Shown here in pieces: positions 52,335 through 60,916 of a stretch of 64,000 nucleotides of DNA. The stretch covers positions 22,639-86,638 of the forward strand of contig NZ_LJGU01000116.1 in assembly GCF_001751245.1 (NCBI RefSeq), read 5' to 3'. This DNA is from Streptomyces oceani (lineage in GTDB: Bacteria > Actinomycetota > Actinomycetes > Streptomycetales > Streptomycetaceae). Both the position numbers and the translations under genes were made by a program. Each line of letters opens with the position of its first letter. The first letter of the stretch is position 1. The notes beneath the pieces are model-generated. The model saw only the letters and a list, made by a program, of their open reading frames with translations, made no database searches and had not been told where the DNA came from.

Positions 52335-52739
52335 ATGTATCCCGTGCAGCAGAGCCCGCCCGAGGGTCGGTACGGTCGCTCCGCCGACGCGCGTACGGAT
52401 CGCAGGTTGAAGACCCTCGGCCTCGTGCTGGGCGCCGGACTGCTGGCGATGGTTGGTTGGTTCGGATTCTCCTATGTCTCGGGCACGGATGTCAGCGGCG
52501 AACTGATCAAGTTCCAGGTGGTCTCCGAGGAACGTGTCGAAGCCCACCTCGAGGTGCGCAAGGACGCGGACGTGGAGGGCGTGTGCACGTTGCGGGCGAT
52601 GGCCGAGGATGACGCTGAGGTCGCTCGGAAGGACGTCCGGCTGGACAACGGTCGGGAGCGGATCGATAGGGTGATCTCGATGCGTACGACGGGGCCCGCG
52701 GTGAACGTCGAGCTGGTGAGTTGCGCGACGGCCAACTGA
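52335..52739 (+). CDS. DUF4307-family membrane-anchored protein
   Basis: A 134-residue protein with a polar N-terminus, one membrane helix near 30-52 (LGLVLGAGLLAMVGWFGFSY) and an outside domain (about 60-130) of mostly beta structure, with two cysteines (EGVCTLRA and LVSCATAN) that can pair. This is the DUF4307 pattern of actinobacteria, always next to mca. The role is unknown. It is divergent from mca, with 95 bases between, and precedes greA. Confidence 0.85.
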   Translation: MYPVQQSPPEGRYGRSADARTDRRLKTLGLVLGAGLLAMVGWFGFSYVSGTDVSGELIKFQVVSEERVEAHLEVRKDADVEGVCTLRAMAEDDAEVARKDVRLDNGRERIDRVISMRTTGPAVNVELVSCATAN

Positions 52740-52898
52740 GCTGGTTGCTACGTGGCGTGCGCGGAGTGCGACGCTGTGTTCGCCCGCCTTCCCTTTTCTG
52801 TCGTAATTGTTAGGCTCGTAGTTTCCGCCCACCCACCGAGGCGCAGCCTGTTGGGTAGGGCGTTGCTTTTGTATCCCAGCACCGACGAGGAGCGACCT

Positions 52899-53396
52899 GT
52901 GACCCAGACCAGCGACAACGTCACCTGGCTCACCCAGGAGGCGTATGACCAGCTCAAGGCCGAGCTGGAGCACCTGTCGGGTCCTGCACGCACCGAGATC
53001 GCCAAGAAGATCGAGGCGGCTCGGGAGGAGGGCGACCTCCGGGAGAACGGCGGGTACCACGCGGCCAAGGAAGAGCAGGGCAAGCAGGAGCTGCGAGTAC
53101 GACAGCTGCAACAGCTGCTTGAGACCGCCAAGGTCGGTGAGTCTCCAGCTGATGACGGTGTGGTCGAACCAGGCATGGTGGTGACGGTCGCCTTCGACGG
53201 GGACGAGGACGACTCCTTGACCTTCCTACTGGCCTCGCGGGAGTACGCGAGTTCCGACATCGAGACGTACTCTCCGCAGTCCCCCCTGGGGACCGGAGTG
53301 AACGGCAAGAAGGTCGGGATGGACGCGGAGTACGAACTGCCGAACGGCAAGATGGCTTCGGTGCGGATCATGGAAGCCAAGCCCTACAAGAACTGA
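52899..53396 (+). CDS. greA: transcription elongation factor GreA
   Basis: A 165-residue GreA that rescues backtracked RNA polymerase by stimulating transcript cleavage. The N-terminal coiled coil (WLTQEAYDQLKAELEHLSG through KQELRVRQLQQLLETA) carries the acidic tip in AREEGDLRENGGY, with the two tip acidic residues before Leu-Arg-Glu-Asn. The C-terminal domain (about 85-165) ends ASVRIMEAKPYKN. GTG 52899 follows ACGAGGAG at the right distance. A strong terminator lies at 53408-53442. Confidence 0.95.
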   Translation: MTQTSDNVTWLTQEAYDQLKAELEHLSGPARTEIAKKIEAAREEGDLRENGGYHAAKEEQGKQELRVRQLQQLLETAKVGESPADDGVVEPGMVVTVAFDGDEDDSLTFLLASREYASSDIETYSPQSPLGTGVNGKKVGMDAEYELPNGKMASVRIMEAKPYKN

Positions 53397-53407
53397 CCCG
53401 CCGTGCT

Positions 53408-53442
53408 GTGCGGGGTCGGGGCAGGTGGCCCCGGCCCCGCAC
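53408..53442. terminator. greA terminator hairpin
   Basis: GTGCGGGG (53408-53415) pairs with CCCCGCAC (53435-53442). After one T-G wobble pair, CGGGGC (53417-53422) pairs with GCCCCG (53428-53433) around a 5-base loop. It starts 12 bases after greA. Confidence 0.8.
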
Positions 53443-53535
53443 ACGTACACGGGGCAGCGCCTGCCCCGCGGACCCGCCGGCGTGTGGACTCGTGTCGCGT
53501 CGCACGGGTGTCGCGGATCAGGACGTCCCCGGGCA

Positions 53536-54396
53536 TCAGGCGGTCGCGGACTTGTACTTGCGTACGGCGAGGGTTCGGAACACCGCGATGATCACGATCG
53601 ACCAGAGCACCGAGGCCAGCACAGGGTGCTGCATGGGCCATGCGTCCGGCACCGGATAGCCGGGTGGGATGTTGCCGAACAGCTCTCTGGCCGCCTGCAC
53701 GGTCGCGCTGAACGGATTCCACTCCGCGATGTGCTGGAGCACCGCGGGCATGTTCTGGGAGGGCACGAAGGCGGTCGAGATGAACGTCAGCGGAAACAGC
53801 CAGACCAGACCGCCGGAGGTAGCCGCCTCCGGAGTCCGCACGGACAGGCCGATGAGCGCGCCGATCCAGGTGAAGGCGTATCCGAGGAAGAGCAGCAGGG
53901 CGAAACCGGCGAGCACCTTGAGGAAGTTCTCGTGTGTGCGCCAGCCGACCAGCAGCGCGACGATCGCCAGCACCACGAGGGTCAGCGCGGTCTGCACCAT
54001 GTCCGCGAAGGTGCGTCCGGTCAGCACCGCGCCCCGTGCCATCGGCAGCGAGCGGAAGCGATCCACCAGCCCCTTGAGGTTGTCGTCCGCGATGCCCGCG
54101 CTGGCACCGGCGGTGGCGAAGGTGACGGTCTGCGCGAAGATCCCGCCCATCAGGAACTCCCGGTAGGTGGCGGCGTCCAGGCCCGCGCCGGGGATGTTGA
54201 TGGAACCCCCGAAGACATAGCTGAACAGCACCACGAACATGATGGGTTGGATTAGCCCGAAGATGACCACCTCGGGGATGCGGAGCATCCGGATGAGGTT
54301 GCGCTTCCCCATGACCAGGGAGTCGGAGAACGACTGCCGGAAGCCACCGCGGGCTCGGGGAGCGATCGGCTCGGCTGGTTTCTCTGTGACCGTCAC
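53536..54396 (-). CDS. ABC-2 type transporter permease (DrrB-like)
   Basis: A 286-residue membrane permease of the daunorubicin-resistance type. Helices appear at VIFGLIQPIMFVVLFSYVFG, LMGGIFAQTVTFATAGASAG, AQTALTLVVLAIVALLVGW, FALLLFLGYAFTWIGAL, LVWLFPLTFISTAFVPS and VLASVLWSIVIIAVFRTLAV. The N-terminal 30 residues are cytoplasmic. It overlaps the ATPase gene by four bases and pairs with it as an efflux pump. The substrate, probably a hydrophobic drug-like compound, is inferred from family. Confidence 0.88.
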   Translation of the reverse strand: MTVTEKPAEPIAPRARGGFRQSFSDSLVMGKRNLIRMLRIPEVVIFGLIQPIMFVVLFSYVFGGSINIPGAGLDAATYREFLMGGIFAQTVTFATAGASAGIADDNLKGLVDRFRSLPMARGAVLTGRTFADMVQTALTLVVLAIVALLVGWRTHENFLKVLAGFALLLFLGYAFTWIGALIGLSVRTPEAATSGGLVWLFPLTFISTAFVPSQNMPAVLQHIAEWNPFSATVQAARELFGNIPPGYPVPDAWPMQHPVLASVLWSIVIIAVFRTLAVRKYKSATA

Positions 54397-55430
54397 TTGA
54401 CAGGCTCCTTCTCGTCGTCGCCCTCCGCGCCCTCGTCGCCCTCACCCGTGCTGGTCGCGCTCGCTCCGGCGGGTCGGTCGCCATCCGCCCCCTCGGCCGC
54501 GTGGCCGGTCAGCGAGAGGAAGACGTCGTCGAGGGTGGGTCGGCGCAAGCCGATGTCATCGATCTCCAGGCCACGGGAGTCCAGCTCCCGAATGATCTCG
54601 GCGAGGAGTTTCGCACCTCCGGTCACCGGAATCGTGATCTTGCGAGTGTGCTGTTCGACCTGTGCCTCGCCCCTGCCGAACTGCCGCAGCAGCTCCCGCG
54701 CGGTGCTGATCTGTTCCCGGTCGTGCAGCACGACCTCCACCCGCTCGCCGCCGGTCTGGGCCTTGAGCTGGTCCGAGGTGCCACGTGCGATGACGGTGCC
54801 GTGATCGACGACCGCGATGTCGTGCGCGAGTCGGTCCGCCTCCTCGAGGTACTGGGTGGTGAGCAGGAGTGTGGTGCCGCCGGAGACCAGGTCCTCGATG
54901 ACGCCCCACAGTTCCTGTCGGTTGCGCGGATCGAGCCCGGTGGTGGGCTCGTCCATGAACATCACCGGAGGGCTGACCACCAGCGCCGCCGCCAGGTCGA
55001 GTCGTCGGCGCATGCCACCGGAGTACGTCCTGGCGGTACGGTCGCCGGCGTCGCTGAGGTGGAAGCGATCCAGGAGGGTCCGGGCACGGGCCTTCGCGTC
55101 GCGGGCGGAGAGCTGGTAGAGCTGCCCGACCATCTGGAGGTTCTCGCGGCCGGTGAGGTATTCGTCAACGGCGGCGAACTGGCCGGACAGGCCGATGGAA
55201 CGACGCACCTCGTTGGGGTGTCTGAGGACGTCGATCCCGGCGACGACGGCTGATCCGCTGTCCGGCTGGAGCAGGGTGGTGAGCACCCGGACGGCTGTGG
55301 TCTTGCCGGCGCCGTTCGGCCCGAGAAGCCCGAGGACCGTGCCCTCGGGGACATCGAGATCGACGCCGTCCAGCGCCCTCACCGTGCCGAAGGTCTTGAC
55401 CAACCCCTCGGCGTAAATGGCGCCTGGCAT
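54393..55430 (-). CDS. ABC transporter ATP-binding protein (DrrA-like)
   Basis: A 345-residue ATPase. Walker A GPNGAGKTT near residue 38, signature YSGGMRRRLDLAAALV, Walker B VMFMDEPTTGLD and the switch His replaced by Gln in TTQYLEEAD, a Q typical of DrrA/CcmA-type families. The C-terminal 100 residues hold a DrrA-type extension, ending in an acidic tail. ATG 55430 gives MPGAIYAEGLVKTFG. The permease follows with a 4-base overlap. A promoter with a strong palindrome lies 146-175 bases upstream. Confidence 0.88.
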   Translation of the reverse strand: MPGAIYAEGLVKTFGTVRALDGVDLDVPEGTVLGLLGPNGAGKTTAVRVLTTLLQPDSGSAVVAGIDVLRHPNEVRRSIGLSGQFAAVDEYLTGRENLQMVGQLYQLSARDAKARARTLLDRFHLSDAGDRTARTYSGGMRRRLDLAAALVVSPPVMFMDEPTTGLDPRNRQELWGVIEDLVSGGTTLLLTTQYLEEADRLAHDIAVVDHGTVIARGTSDQLKAQTGGERVEVVLHDREQISTARELLRQFGRGEAQVEQHTRKITIPVTGGAKLLAEIIRELDSRGLEIDDIGLRRPTLDDVFLSLTGHAAEGADGDRPAGASATSTGEGDEGAEGDDEKEPVK

Positions 55431-55806
55431 GTGGGCTCCTGTCGACAGAGTGGTGTGATGAATGTAGAGCAATCTGGAAATGCACGGTATGCCTGGTCTA
55501 GGGGTGGGCTCGCCCCAGCGCGCGGATGACCGATGCTCGGATCGCGAGCACGGAGAGTGACAACCCACGATACTCACTATGGCGGACGCGATATATCGCG
55601 TCAAGTGATTTTCTCTTCTGCCCGTATGCCCGGCCACGCGCCGTTCGTCCACCGTCCGCGCTCGGACATGGGGCGTCCCACCTCGTGTCGCCGCGCATCC
55701 GCCCGTCGAGAGGCCAACGCGTCATATCGCGAACACAGCCGGCCTGTCCGTCCGCCTTCCCCGTCCGCTCGGCCGGCCCGCTCGTCCAGCCGGCTGCCCG
55801 AGCGGG
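55431..55806. other. intergenic region upstream of the ABC exporter
   Basis: These 376 bases lie between the ilvA stop and the ATPase start. They hold the promoter and palindrome at 55576-55604, but no gene. The stretch is AT-richer than the genes around it. A second partial copy, GTCATATCGCG at 55724-55734, resembles half of the palindrome. Confidence 0.5.
55576..55604 (-). promoter_or_regulatory. promoter with GACGCGATATATCGCGTC operator
   Basis: On the minus strand TTGACG (55599-55604) and CATAGT (55576-55581) are separated by exactly 17 bases. The perfect 18-base palindrome GACGCGATATATCGCGTC (55585-55602) overlaps the -35 box and most of the spacer. It drives the ABC exporter genes with a leader of about 140 bases. 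A TetR- or PadR-like regulator encoded elsewhere is likely. Confidence 0.75.
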
Positions 55807-57060
55807 TCAGTCCAAGCCGCCGTACCCCGCCCGCCGCAGTGTCTCCGCGACCTCCCGGCAGTGCCGCGGACCCTTCGTCTCCAGGTGGAGTTCCACCTCG
55901 ACCTCGTCGACTCCGAGCCGCGGGTCCGTACGCACGTGTCGTACGTCCAGCACGTTGGCGTCCACCGTCGACAACCGTTCCAACAGCGCCGCCAGAGCTC
56001 CCGGTCGGTCCGTCAGGCGCAGCCGCAGCGAGAGGTACCGACCGGCCGCCGCCATCCCGTGCCGCAGGGTCCGCTCCAGCACCAGCGGATCGACGTTTCC
56101 CCCGGACAGTACCGCCACCACCGGGCCCTCGAAGTGCTCCGGTTCCGCCAGCAGCGCGGCCACCGGGCTCGCCCCGGCCGGCTCGACGACCAGCTTGGCC
56201 CGCTCCAGGCACAACAGCAGGGCGCTGGACAAGGCATCCTCGGAGACCGTACGAATCTCCTCCACCAACTCCCGTACGATCCCGAACGGCACCTCCCCCG
56301 GCCTGCCCACCTTGATTCCGTCCGCCATCGTCGACGCCCGCTCCAGCGTCACCGGCGCGCCCGCCAACAGCGACGGCGGGTACGCCGCCGCGCCCTCGGC
56401 CTGTACCCCCACGACGCGCACGTCCGGCCGCAACTCGCGGACGGCCACCGCCACGCCGGCCGCCAGGCCGCCACCTCCCAGGCCGACGACGATCGTGCGC
56501 ACCTGCGGACACTGTTCCAGGATCTCTAGCCCGACGGTGCCCTGCCCGGCCACCACGTCGGGATGGTCGAAGGGATGGACCAGCACCGCGCCGGTCTCCC
56601 GCGCGTGTTCCCGTGCCGCCGCCAGCGACTCGTCGACGCTCTCGCCCCGCAACCGCACGCGGGCGCCGTACTCCCGGGTCGCCGCCACCTTGGGCAGCGG
56701 CGCGGCTTCCGGCATGTAGACGGTGGAGCGCACCCCGAGGAGCGCGGCGGCGAGCGCCACGCCCTGCGCGTGGTTGCCGGCGCTGGCGGTTACCACGCCC
56801 CGGGCCCGCTCCTCGGCGGACAGCCGCGCGATCCGCAGATAGCCGCCGCGCAGCTTGAACGAGCCGGTGCGCTGCAGGTTCTCGCACTTGAGGTGGACCG
56901 GGGTGCCGAGCAGCGCGGTCAGGTGACTGCTGCCGCGCAGCGTGGTCGTCCTGGTCACCCCGGAAAGCGTCGCGCGCGCGGCGCGTACGTCCGCCAGCGA
57001 CACGGCCCGGGACACGGCCCGGGACACGGTGGCGTAGCCGGGGTGCGGGCTGTCGACCAT
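55807..57060 (-). CDS. ilvA: threonine ammonia-lyase with ACT-like C-terminus
   Basis: A 417-residue PLP enzyme making 2-oxobutanoate from threonine. The PLP lysine is Lys69 in TGSFKLRGG; ASAGNHAQGVA and the phosphate loop GLGGGGLAAG follow. The last 75 residues (LSLRLRLTDRPGALAALLERLS) form an ACT-like regulatory domain, which hints at allosteric control. The N-terminus has a short repeat (SRAVSRAVS) from a 15-base duplication. ATG 57060 fits a compact opening. The single short ACT domain is closer to catabolic TdcB-type enzymes than to biosynthetic IlvA with two ACT units. Confidence 0.9.
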   Translation of the reverse strand: MVDSPHPGYATVSRAVSRAVSLADVRAARATLSGVTRTTTLRGSSHLTALLGTPVHLKCENLQRTGSFKLRGGYLRIARLSAEERARGVVTASAGNHAQGVALAAALLGVRSTVYMPEAAPLPKVAATREYGARVRLRGESVDESLAAAREHARETGAVLVHPFDHPDVVAGQGTVGLEILEQCPQVRTIVVGLGGGGLAAGVAVAVRELRPDVRVVGVQAEGAAAYPPSLLAGAPVTLERASTMADGIKVGRPGEVPFGIVRELVEEIRTVSEDALSSALLLCLERAKLVVEPAGASPVAALLAEPEHFEGPVVAVLSGGNVDPLVLERTLRHGMAAAGRYLSLRLRLTDRPGALAALLERLSTVDANVLDVRHVRTDPRLGVDEVEVELHLETKGPRHCREVAETLRRAGYGGLD

Positions 57061-57267
57061 GCGGCCAGTCTCCCGTACGGTACGGCGCCCCGCGCGTCCA
57101 CGCCGCGCCGTGCCGCCCGCCCGGCTCCGCCCCGGCCGCGTCCCGCGTTCGGTGCGGATGCCCGGTTCTCGCAAGCAGGTACGCACCGGCGTCCGGGACG
57201 CGTACCCTGTGGCGCACACTTCGGTCGAACGAATCTGGACCTTCCCAAAGAAGCGAGCATCCCGGTC

Positions 57268-57780
57268 ATGCCCACGCACCCGGACCTGACGACACATCAC
57301 ACCGAACTCCCGTCCGCCGGCGGGTCGCAGGACGAACCCCCTCTCCTCGAGGCATTGCAGCACCAGGTCGCCGTCTTCGCGCGACGTGCCGAGCAGACCC
57401 GGCTCGGCGGTGTCGGGCTGGCCCGCAACTCCATGGACCGCGCGGCGTACCTGCTGCTGACCCGGCTGGACCAGGAGGGTCCGATGGGAGTCAAGGGACT
57501 GGCCGCCGGCATGGGCATCGACTCCTCCACGGTCACCCGGCAGGTCGCACCGTTGGTGGAATCCGGACTGGTCACCCGGTCCACACATCCCGAGGACGGC
57601 CGTGCGGTGGTCCTCCAGCTCTCCCCGCGGGGCAAGGTGCGGCTGGACGAGGTGCGCTCCTCCCGTCGAGAGCTGATGGAACTGCTGACGGAGGAGTGGA
57701 GTGAGGAGGAGCGCGGTGTCTTCTGTGCTCTGCTCACCCGCTTCAACATCGCGCTGCACGACGCGCAGACCAGCGGCTGA
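57268..57780 (+). CDS. MarR-family transcriptional regulator
   Basis: A 170-residue MarR regulator. The winged helix (about 60-125) reads YLLLTRLDQEGPMGVKGLAAGMGIDSSTVTRQVAPLVESGLV, with the wing STHPEDGRAVVLQLSPRG. The first 40 residues are polar and likely flexible. It is divergent from ilvA with 207 bases between and lies upstream of the small sigma factor on the same strand. The ligand and target are unknown. ATG 57268 is preferred, though an earlier in-frame region is open. Confidence 0.85.
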   Translation: MPTHPDLTTHHTELPSAGGSQDEPPLLEALQHQVAVFARRAEQTRLGGVGLARNSMDRAAYLLLTRLDQEGPMGVKGLAAGMGIDSSTVTRQVAPLVESGLVTRSTHPEDGRAVVLQLSPRGKVRLDEVRSSRRELMELLTEEWSEEERGVFCALLTRFNIALHDAQTSG

Positions 57781-57875
57781 GCGGGCGGCTGGGTGCGCTG
57801 GCCGCCGGATCGCCCGGACCGCCTCTTGAGTCGATCACCCCGCCTGACGTCCCATGGGACGAGGAGGCATGTACC

Positions 57876-58349
57876 GTGCGAGAGCGACAGATCGAACGGC
57901 ACCCCCGCCACCCCCGGGACTTCGAGGCGTTCGTCGCCGGAGCCGGCGGGCGGCTCCTGCACGTCGCGACACTGCTCACCGCCGAGCACCCCGGGCACGC
58001 CCCGGCCGCGGAGGACGTGCTCGTGACTGCGCTCTCCCGGACGTACGCGCGCTGGGACCGGATGCGTGGCGAGGACCCGTACGACCACACCCGCCGGGAG
58101 CTGGCGGAGCACATCGCCCGCCACGTGTGGCGTTTCCGCCGCCCGCGTGGCGGGCTGCTCGGCCGGTTGCCGCCGCAGGAGCGGTTGGTGTTGGTGCTGC
58201 GGTCGTACGAGGGCGTGGCCGTGGAGCAGGTCGCCGCGGTGCTGGGGCTCACCGGGGAGCGCGTGGAGACCCTGTACAGCCACGCGGTGGCGACGATGCG
58301 CAGCCGGCCAGCCGTGGCGGCGGGAAGGCGCTTGGAGGGCGCGCGGTGA
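57876..58349 (+). CDS. small SigE-like ECF sigma factor
   Basis: A 157-residue sigma-70-family protein. Region 2 is poorly conserved (RDFEAFVAGAGGRLLHVATLLTAEH with PAAEDVLVTALSRTYARWDRM). Region 4 is clear (LPPQERLVLVLRSYEGVAVEQVAAVLGLTGERVETLYSHAV). It matches the SigE-like family of Streptomyces ECF factors. GTG 57876 has GGAGG 8 bases upstream. Its stop overlaps the start of a small membrane protein by four bases, a layout typical of a sigma/anti-sigma pair. Confidence 0.8.
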   Translation: MRERQIERHPRHPRDFEAFVAGAGGRLLHVATLLTAEHPGHAPAAEDVLVTALSRTYARWDRMRGEDPYDHTRRELAEHIARHVWRFRRPRGGLLGRLPPQERLVLVLRSYEGVAVEQVAAVLGLTGERVETLYSHAVATMRSRPAVAAGRRLEGAR

Positions 58350-58594
58350 GCCGGGACCGCAGGGAGGAAGAGGTGCGCCGGATGCTGGACGCCGGCCTGG
58401 GGCCGCTGCCGGCGGACCTGGCGGACCGGGCCGTCGAACGGGGTGGCCGCCGACTGCGCCGGCAGCGGCAGCTGCGGATGGTGTGCTGGACGCTCGTGTT
58501 GGCGGCGGCTGTCAGCTTCGCCGTCTGGGCCGCGCTGGTGGAACCGTGGCAGGTGCCGCCCACGGAGACCACTCCGGACATCTACGGTTGGTGA
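58346..58594 (+). CDS. small membrane protein coupled to the sigma factor, possible anti-sigma
   Basis: An 82-residue protein: a cytoplasmic part (about 1-48) with charged amphipathic helices (REEEVRRMLDAGLGPLPADLADRAVE, RRLRRQRQLR), one membrane helix (49-67, MVCWTLVLAAAVSFAVWAAL) and a short outside tail ending PDIYGW. It overlaps the sigma-factor stop by four bases (GTGA), so it is translationally coupled. The arrangement suggests a membrane anchor or an anti-sigma that holds the factor; no zinc-binding HxxxCxxC motif is seen. Function is inference from context. Confidence 0.7.
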   Translation: MSRDRREEEVRRMLDAGLGPLPADLADRAVERGGRRLRRQRQLRMVCWTLVLAAAVSFAVWAALVEPWQVPPTETTPDIYGW

Positions 58595-58803
58595 TCTCCG
58601 TTGGCCGGTTGTGCGGGGTGTCCCGGTTGTGAGGGGTCGGCCGGGATGGCGACTGTCACGCGTGTGAGTGGCCGCCAGTTGTAACTTGGTTGAAATTTGA
58701 GGGGAATGCTCAATCTCCGTGGTGCACCCTGATCAATGCGGGCGCGGACGGCCCGCTGGACGCACACGTAGCGCAGTCGGACACGCACGCAGGGGAAGAA
58801 CGC

Positions 58804-59580
58804 ATGAGTGAGATCAGCTCGTCCGTACAGATCGCGGATGGTGTTTCGTTCTTCGTGCCGCAGCCCACGTCCAGACAGAGCGCCGAACTCGGCTTCAGCT
58901 ACAACGAGATCTTCGAGGACTGCCGCTACGTGCGCTACGGCATCCAGCTCACCGACTGCGCCCGCATCGTCGACGCGGGAGCGAACGTCGGGCTGTTCAC
59001 CATCTTCGCCAAGCAACAGTCTCCGGCGGCCGAGGTGTTGGCCGTCGAGCCCATCCCCGCGATCCATCGTGCGCTGCGAGCCAACCTCGAGGCGTACGCT
59101 ATCAAGGGCGTGGACACCCCGCGTACGGCCCTGGGGGCGGAGCACGAACGGGAGGTGCCGTTCACCTTCTACCCCGAGACCCCCGGTGAGTCGACCCGCT
59201 ACCCGGAGCAGAAGCGCGCGGGCCAGGACCTGACCGAACAGCAGCTGGGCCACACGGAGATGGCGGCGGTGCCGCGCGAGGTGGCCGTCGCGGCCGAGGT
59301 CAATCGGCTGTCCGCGCTTTTGCGTGACTGGGCGCCGCGGGAGCCCGTCGACCTGTTGAAGATCGATGTGGAGGGTGCCGAGCTGGACGTCATGGAGGGG
59401 CTCGATCCGGCCGACTGGCAGCGGACCAGACAGGTCGTCGTCGAGGTCCAGGACGTTTGCGGGCGGCTTGACCGGATCATCGACGAGTTGGACAGCCGGG
59501 ACTTCTCGGTGATGGTGGAACGTTCCAGGCTCTCCGAGGTCTACCGCAGCTTCATGGTGTACGCGACGCGTCGTCCCTGA
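58804..59580 (+). CDS. FkbM-family methyltransferase
   Basis: A 258-residue SAM-dependent methyltransferase. The SAM motif I is RIVDAGANVGLFTIFA near residue 52, followed by VLAVEPIPAIHRALRANLEAYA, and VDLLKIDVEGAELDVMEGL is the FkbM motif. FkbM enzymes O-methylate sugars or polyketide hydroxyls. ATG 58804 is chosen for the GGGGAAGAA ribosome site. It is a monocistronic gene here, with no biosynthetic cluster next to it. Confidence 0.88.
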   Translation: MSEISSSVQIADGVSFFVPQPTSRQSAELGFSYNEIFEDCRYVRYGIQLTDCARIVDAGANVGLFTIFAKQQSPAAEVLAVEPIPAIHRALRANLEAYAIKGVDTPRTALGAEHEREVPFTFYPETPGESTRYPEQKRAGQDLTEQQLGHTEMAAVPREVAVAAEVNRLSALLRDWAPREPVDLLKIDVEGAELDVMEGLDPADWQRTRQVVVEVQDVCGRLDRIIDELDSRDFSVMVERSRLSEVYRSFMVYATRRP

Positions 59581-59605
59581 CCGCGTCGGCCGCGGACGGT
59601 GCTGC

Positions 59606-59648
59606 TGCGTGGTGTCGGTGGCGTGCCGGTGGCCACCGACACCACGCA
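59606..59648. terminator. long bidirectional terminator hairpin
   Basis: A 17-base stem (59606-59622 with 59632-59648) around the 9-base loop GTGCCGGTG, perfect throughout. It lies between the FkbM gene and metB, which converge. It is the strongest hairpin in the right-hand part of the window. Confidence 0.85.
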
Positions 59649-59665
59649 CCAGCCCGCCCGGGCCG

Positions 59666-60808
59666 TCAGCTCAGCGCCTCCGTGAGGTCAGTGAGTAGGT
59701 CGTCCACGGACTCGATGCCCACCGACAGCCGGACCAGGTCCGCCGGCACCTGGAGCGCCGAACCGGCGGCCGAGGCGTGCGTCATCCGGCCCGGGTGCTC
59801 GATCAGCGACTCCACCCCGCCCAGCGACTCGCCCAGTGTGAAGAGCCGCGCCCGGTCACAGACCCGGACAGCCGCCTCCTCGCCTCCAGTGACCCGGAAG
59901 GACACCATGCCGCCGAACGCCCGCATCTGCTTCGCGGCCGTCTCGTGCCCGGCGTGTCCGGGCAGCCCCGGGTAGTAGACCTCGGTGACCGACTGGTGCC
60001 CGGTGAGGAGCTCGGCGATCCGGGCGGCGTTCGCGCAGTGCCGGTCCATCCGTACGGCCAGGGTCTTGATGCCGCGCAGCACCAGCCAGGCGTCGAACGG
60101 GCCGGCGACCGCGCCCATCGCGTTCTGGTGGTAGGCGAGTTCCTCGCCCAGTTCGTCGTCCCCGGTCACCAACGCGCCACCCACCACGTCCGAGTGGCCG
60201 CCCATGTACTTGGTGGTCGAGTGCACGACCACGTCGGCGCCGAGCGCGAGGGGCTGCTGTAGGTAGGGGCTGGCGAAGGTGTTGTCCACGACCAGCCGCG
60301 CCCCAGCCGTACGCGCCACGTCCGCGACGGCCTCGATGTCGGTGATGCCCAGCAGCGGGTTGGACGGGGTCTCCACCCAGATCGCCTTCGTACGGTCCCG
60401 CAGCGCGGCCCGCACGGCGGCCGGGTCGGAGGTGTCGGCGACCGACCACTCGACGCCCCACCGCTCCACGACCCTGGAGAAGAGCCGGAAGGTGCCGCCG
60501 TAGGCGTCGTTCGGGATCACCACGTGGTCCCCCGGGCGCAGCAGCGTGCGCAGCAGGCAGTCCTCCGCCGCCATGCCGGAGGCGAACGCGAGGCCGCGGC
60601 GGCCGTGTTCCAGCGCGGCGAGGTTCTCCTCAAGGGCGGTACGCGTCGGGTTCGCCGAGCGGCTGTACTCGTAGCCGCCGCGCAGTCCGCCGACGTGGTC
60701 CTGCTTGTACGTGGAGACCTGGTGGATCGGCGGCACCACCGCGCCGGTGGCGGGGTCCGCCGCCTGCCCGGCGTGGATGGCGAGGGTTTCGAAGCTCTGA
60801 TCGGTCAT
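59666..60808 (-). CDS. metB: cystathionine gamma-synthase
   Basis: A 380-residue PLP enzyme of the Cys/Met metabolism family, forming cystathionine from an activated homoserine and cysteine. Lys200 in HSTTKYMGGHSDVVGG binds PLP; FASGMAAE, VETPSNPLL and VVDNTFASPYLQQPLALGAD precede it. The C-terminus has SLGGVESLIEHPGRMTHAS, which fits synthase/lyase members in actinobacteria. Cystathionine gamma-lyase activity is possible, so the reaction direction is not certain. ATG 60808 gives the normal TDQSFETLAIHAGQ opening. Confidence 0.9.
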   Translation of the reverse strand: MTDQSFETLAIHAGQAADPATGAVVPPIHQVSTYKQDHVGGLRGGYEYSRSANPTRTALEENLAALEHGRRGLAFASGMAAEDCLLRTLLRPGDHVVIPNDAYGGTFRLFSRVVERWGVEWSVADTSDPAAVRAALRDRTKAIWVETPSNPLLGITDIEAVADVARTAGARLVVDNTFASPYLQQPLALGADVVVHSTTKYMGGHSDVVGGALVTGDDELGEELAYHQNAMGAVAGPFDAWLVLRGIKTLAVRMDRHCANAARIAELLTGHQSVTEVYYPGLPGHAGHETAAKQMRAFGGMVSFRVTGGEEAAVRVCDRARLFTLGESLGGVESLIEHPGRMTHASAAGSALQVPADLVRLSVGIESVDDLLTDLTEALS

Positions 60809-60916
60809 GCCGCCACCGTAATGGGCCGTACGGTTGAGGTGGGAACGTGTACGGCCCGCCAGGCCGGTGGTGTCCCGCCGCCGGCCCTCGAGTTTCCTGC
60901 CTCGGAGAGACCGCCC

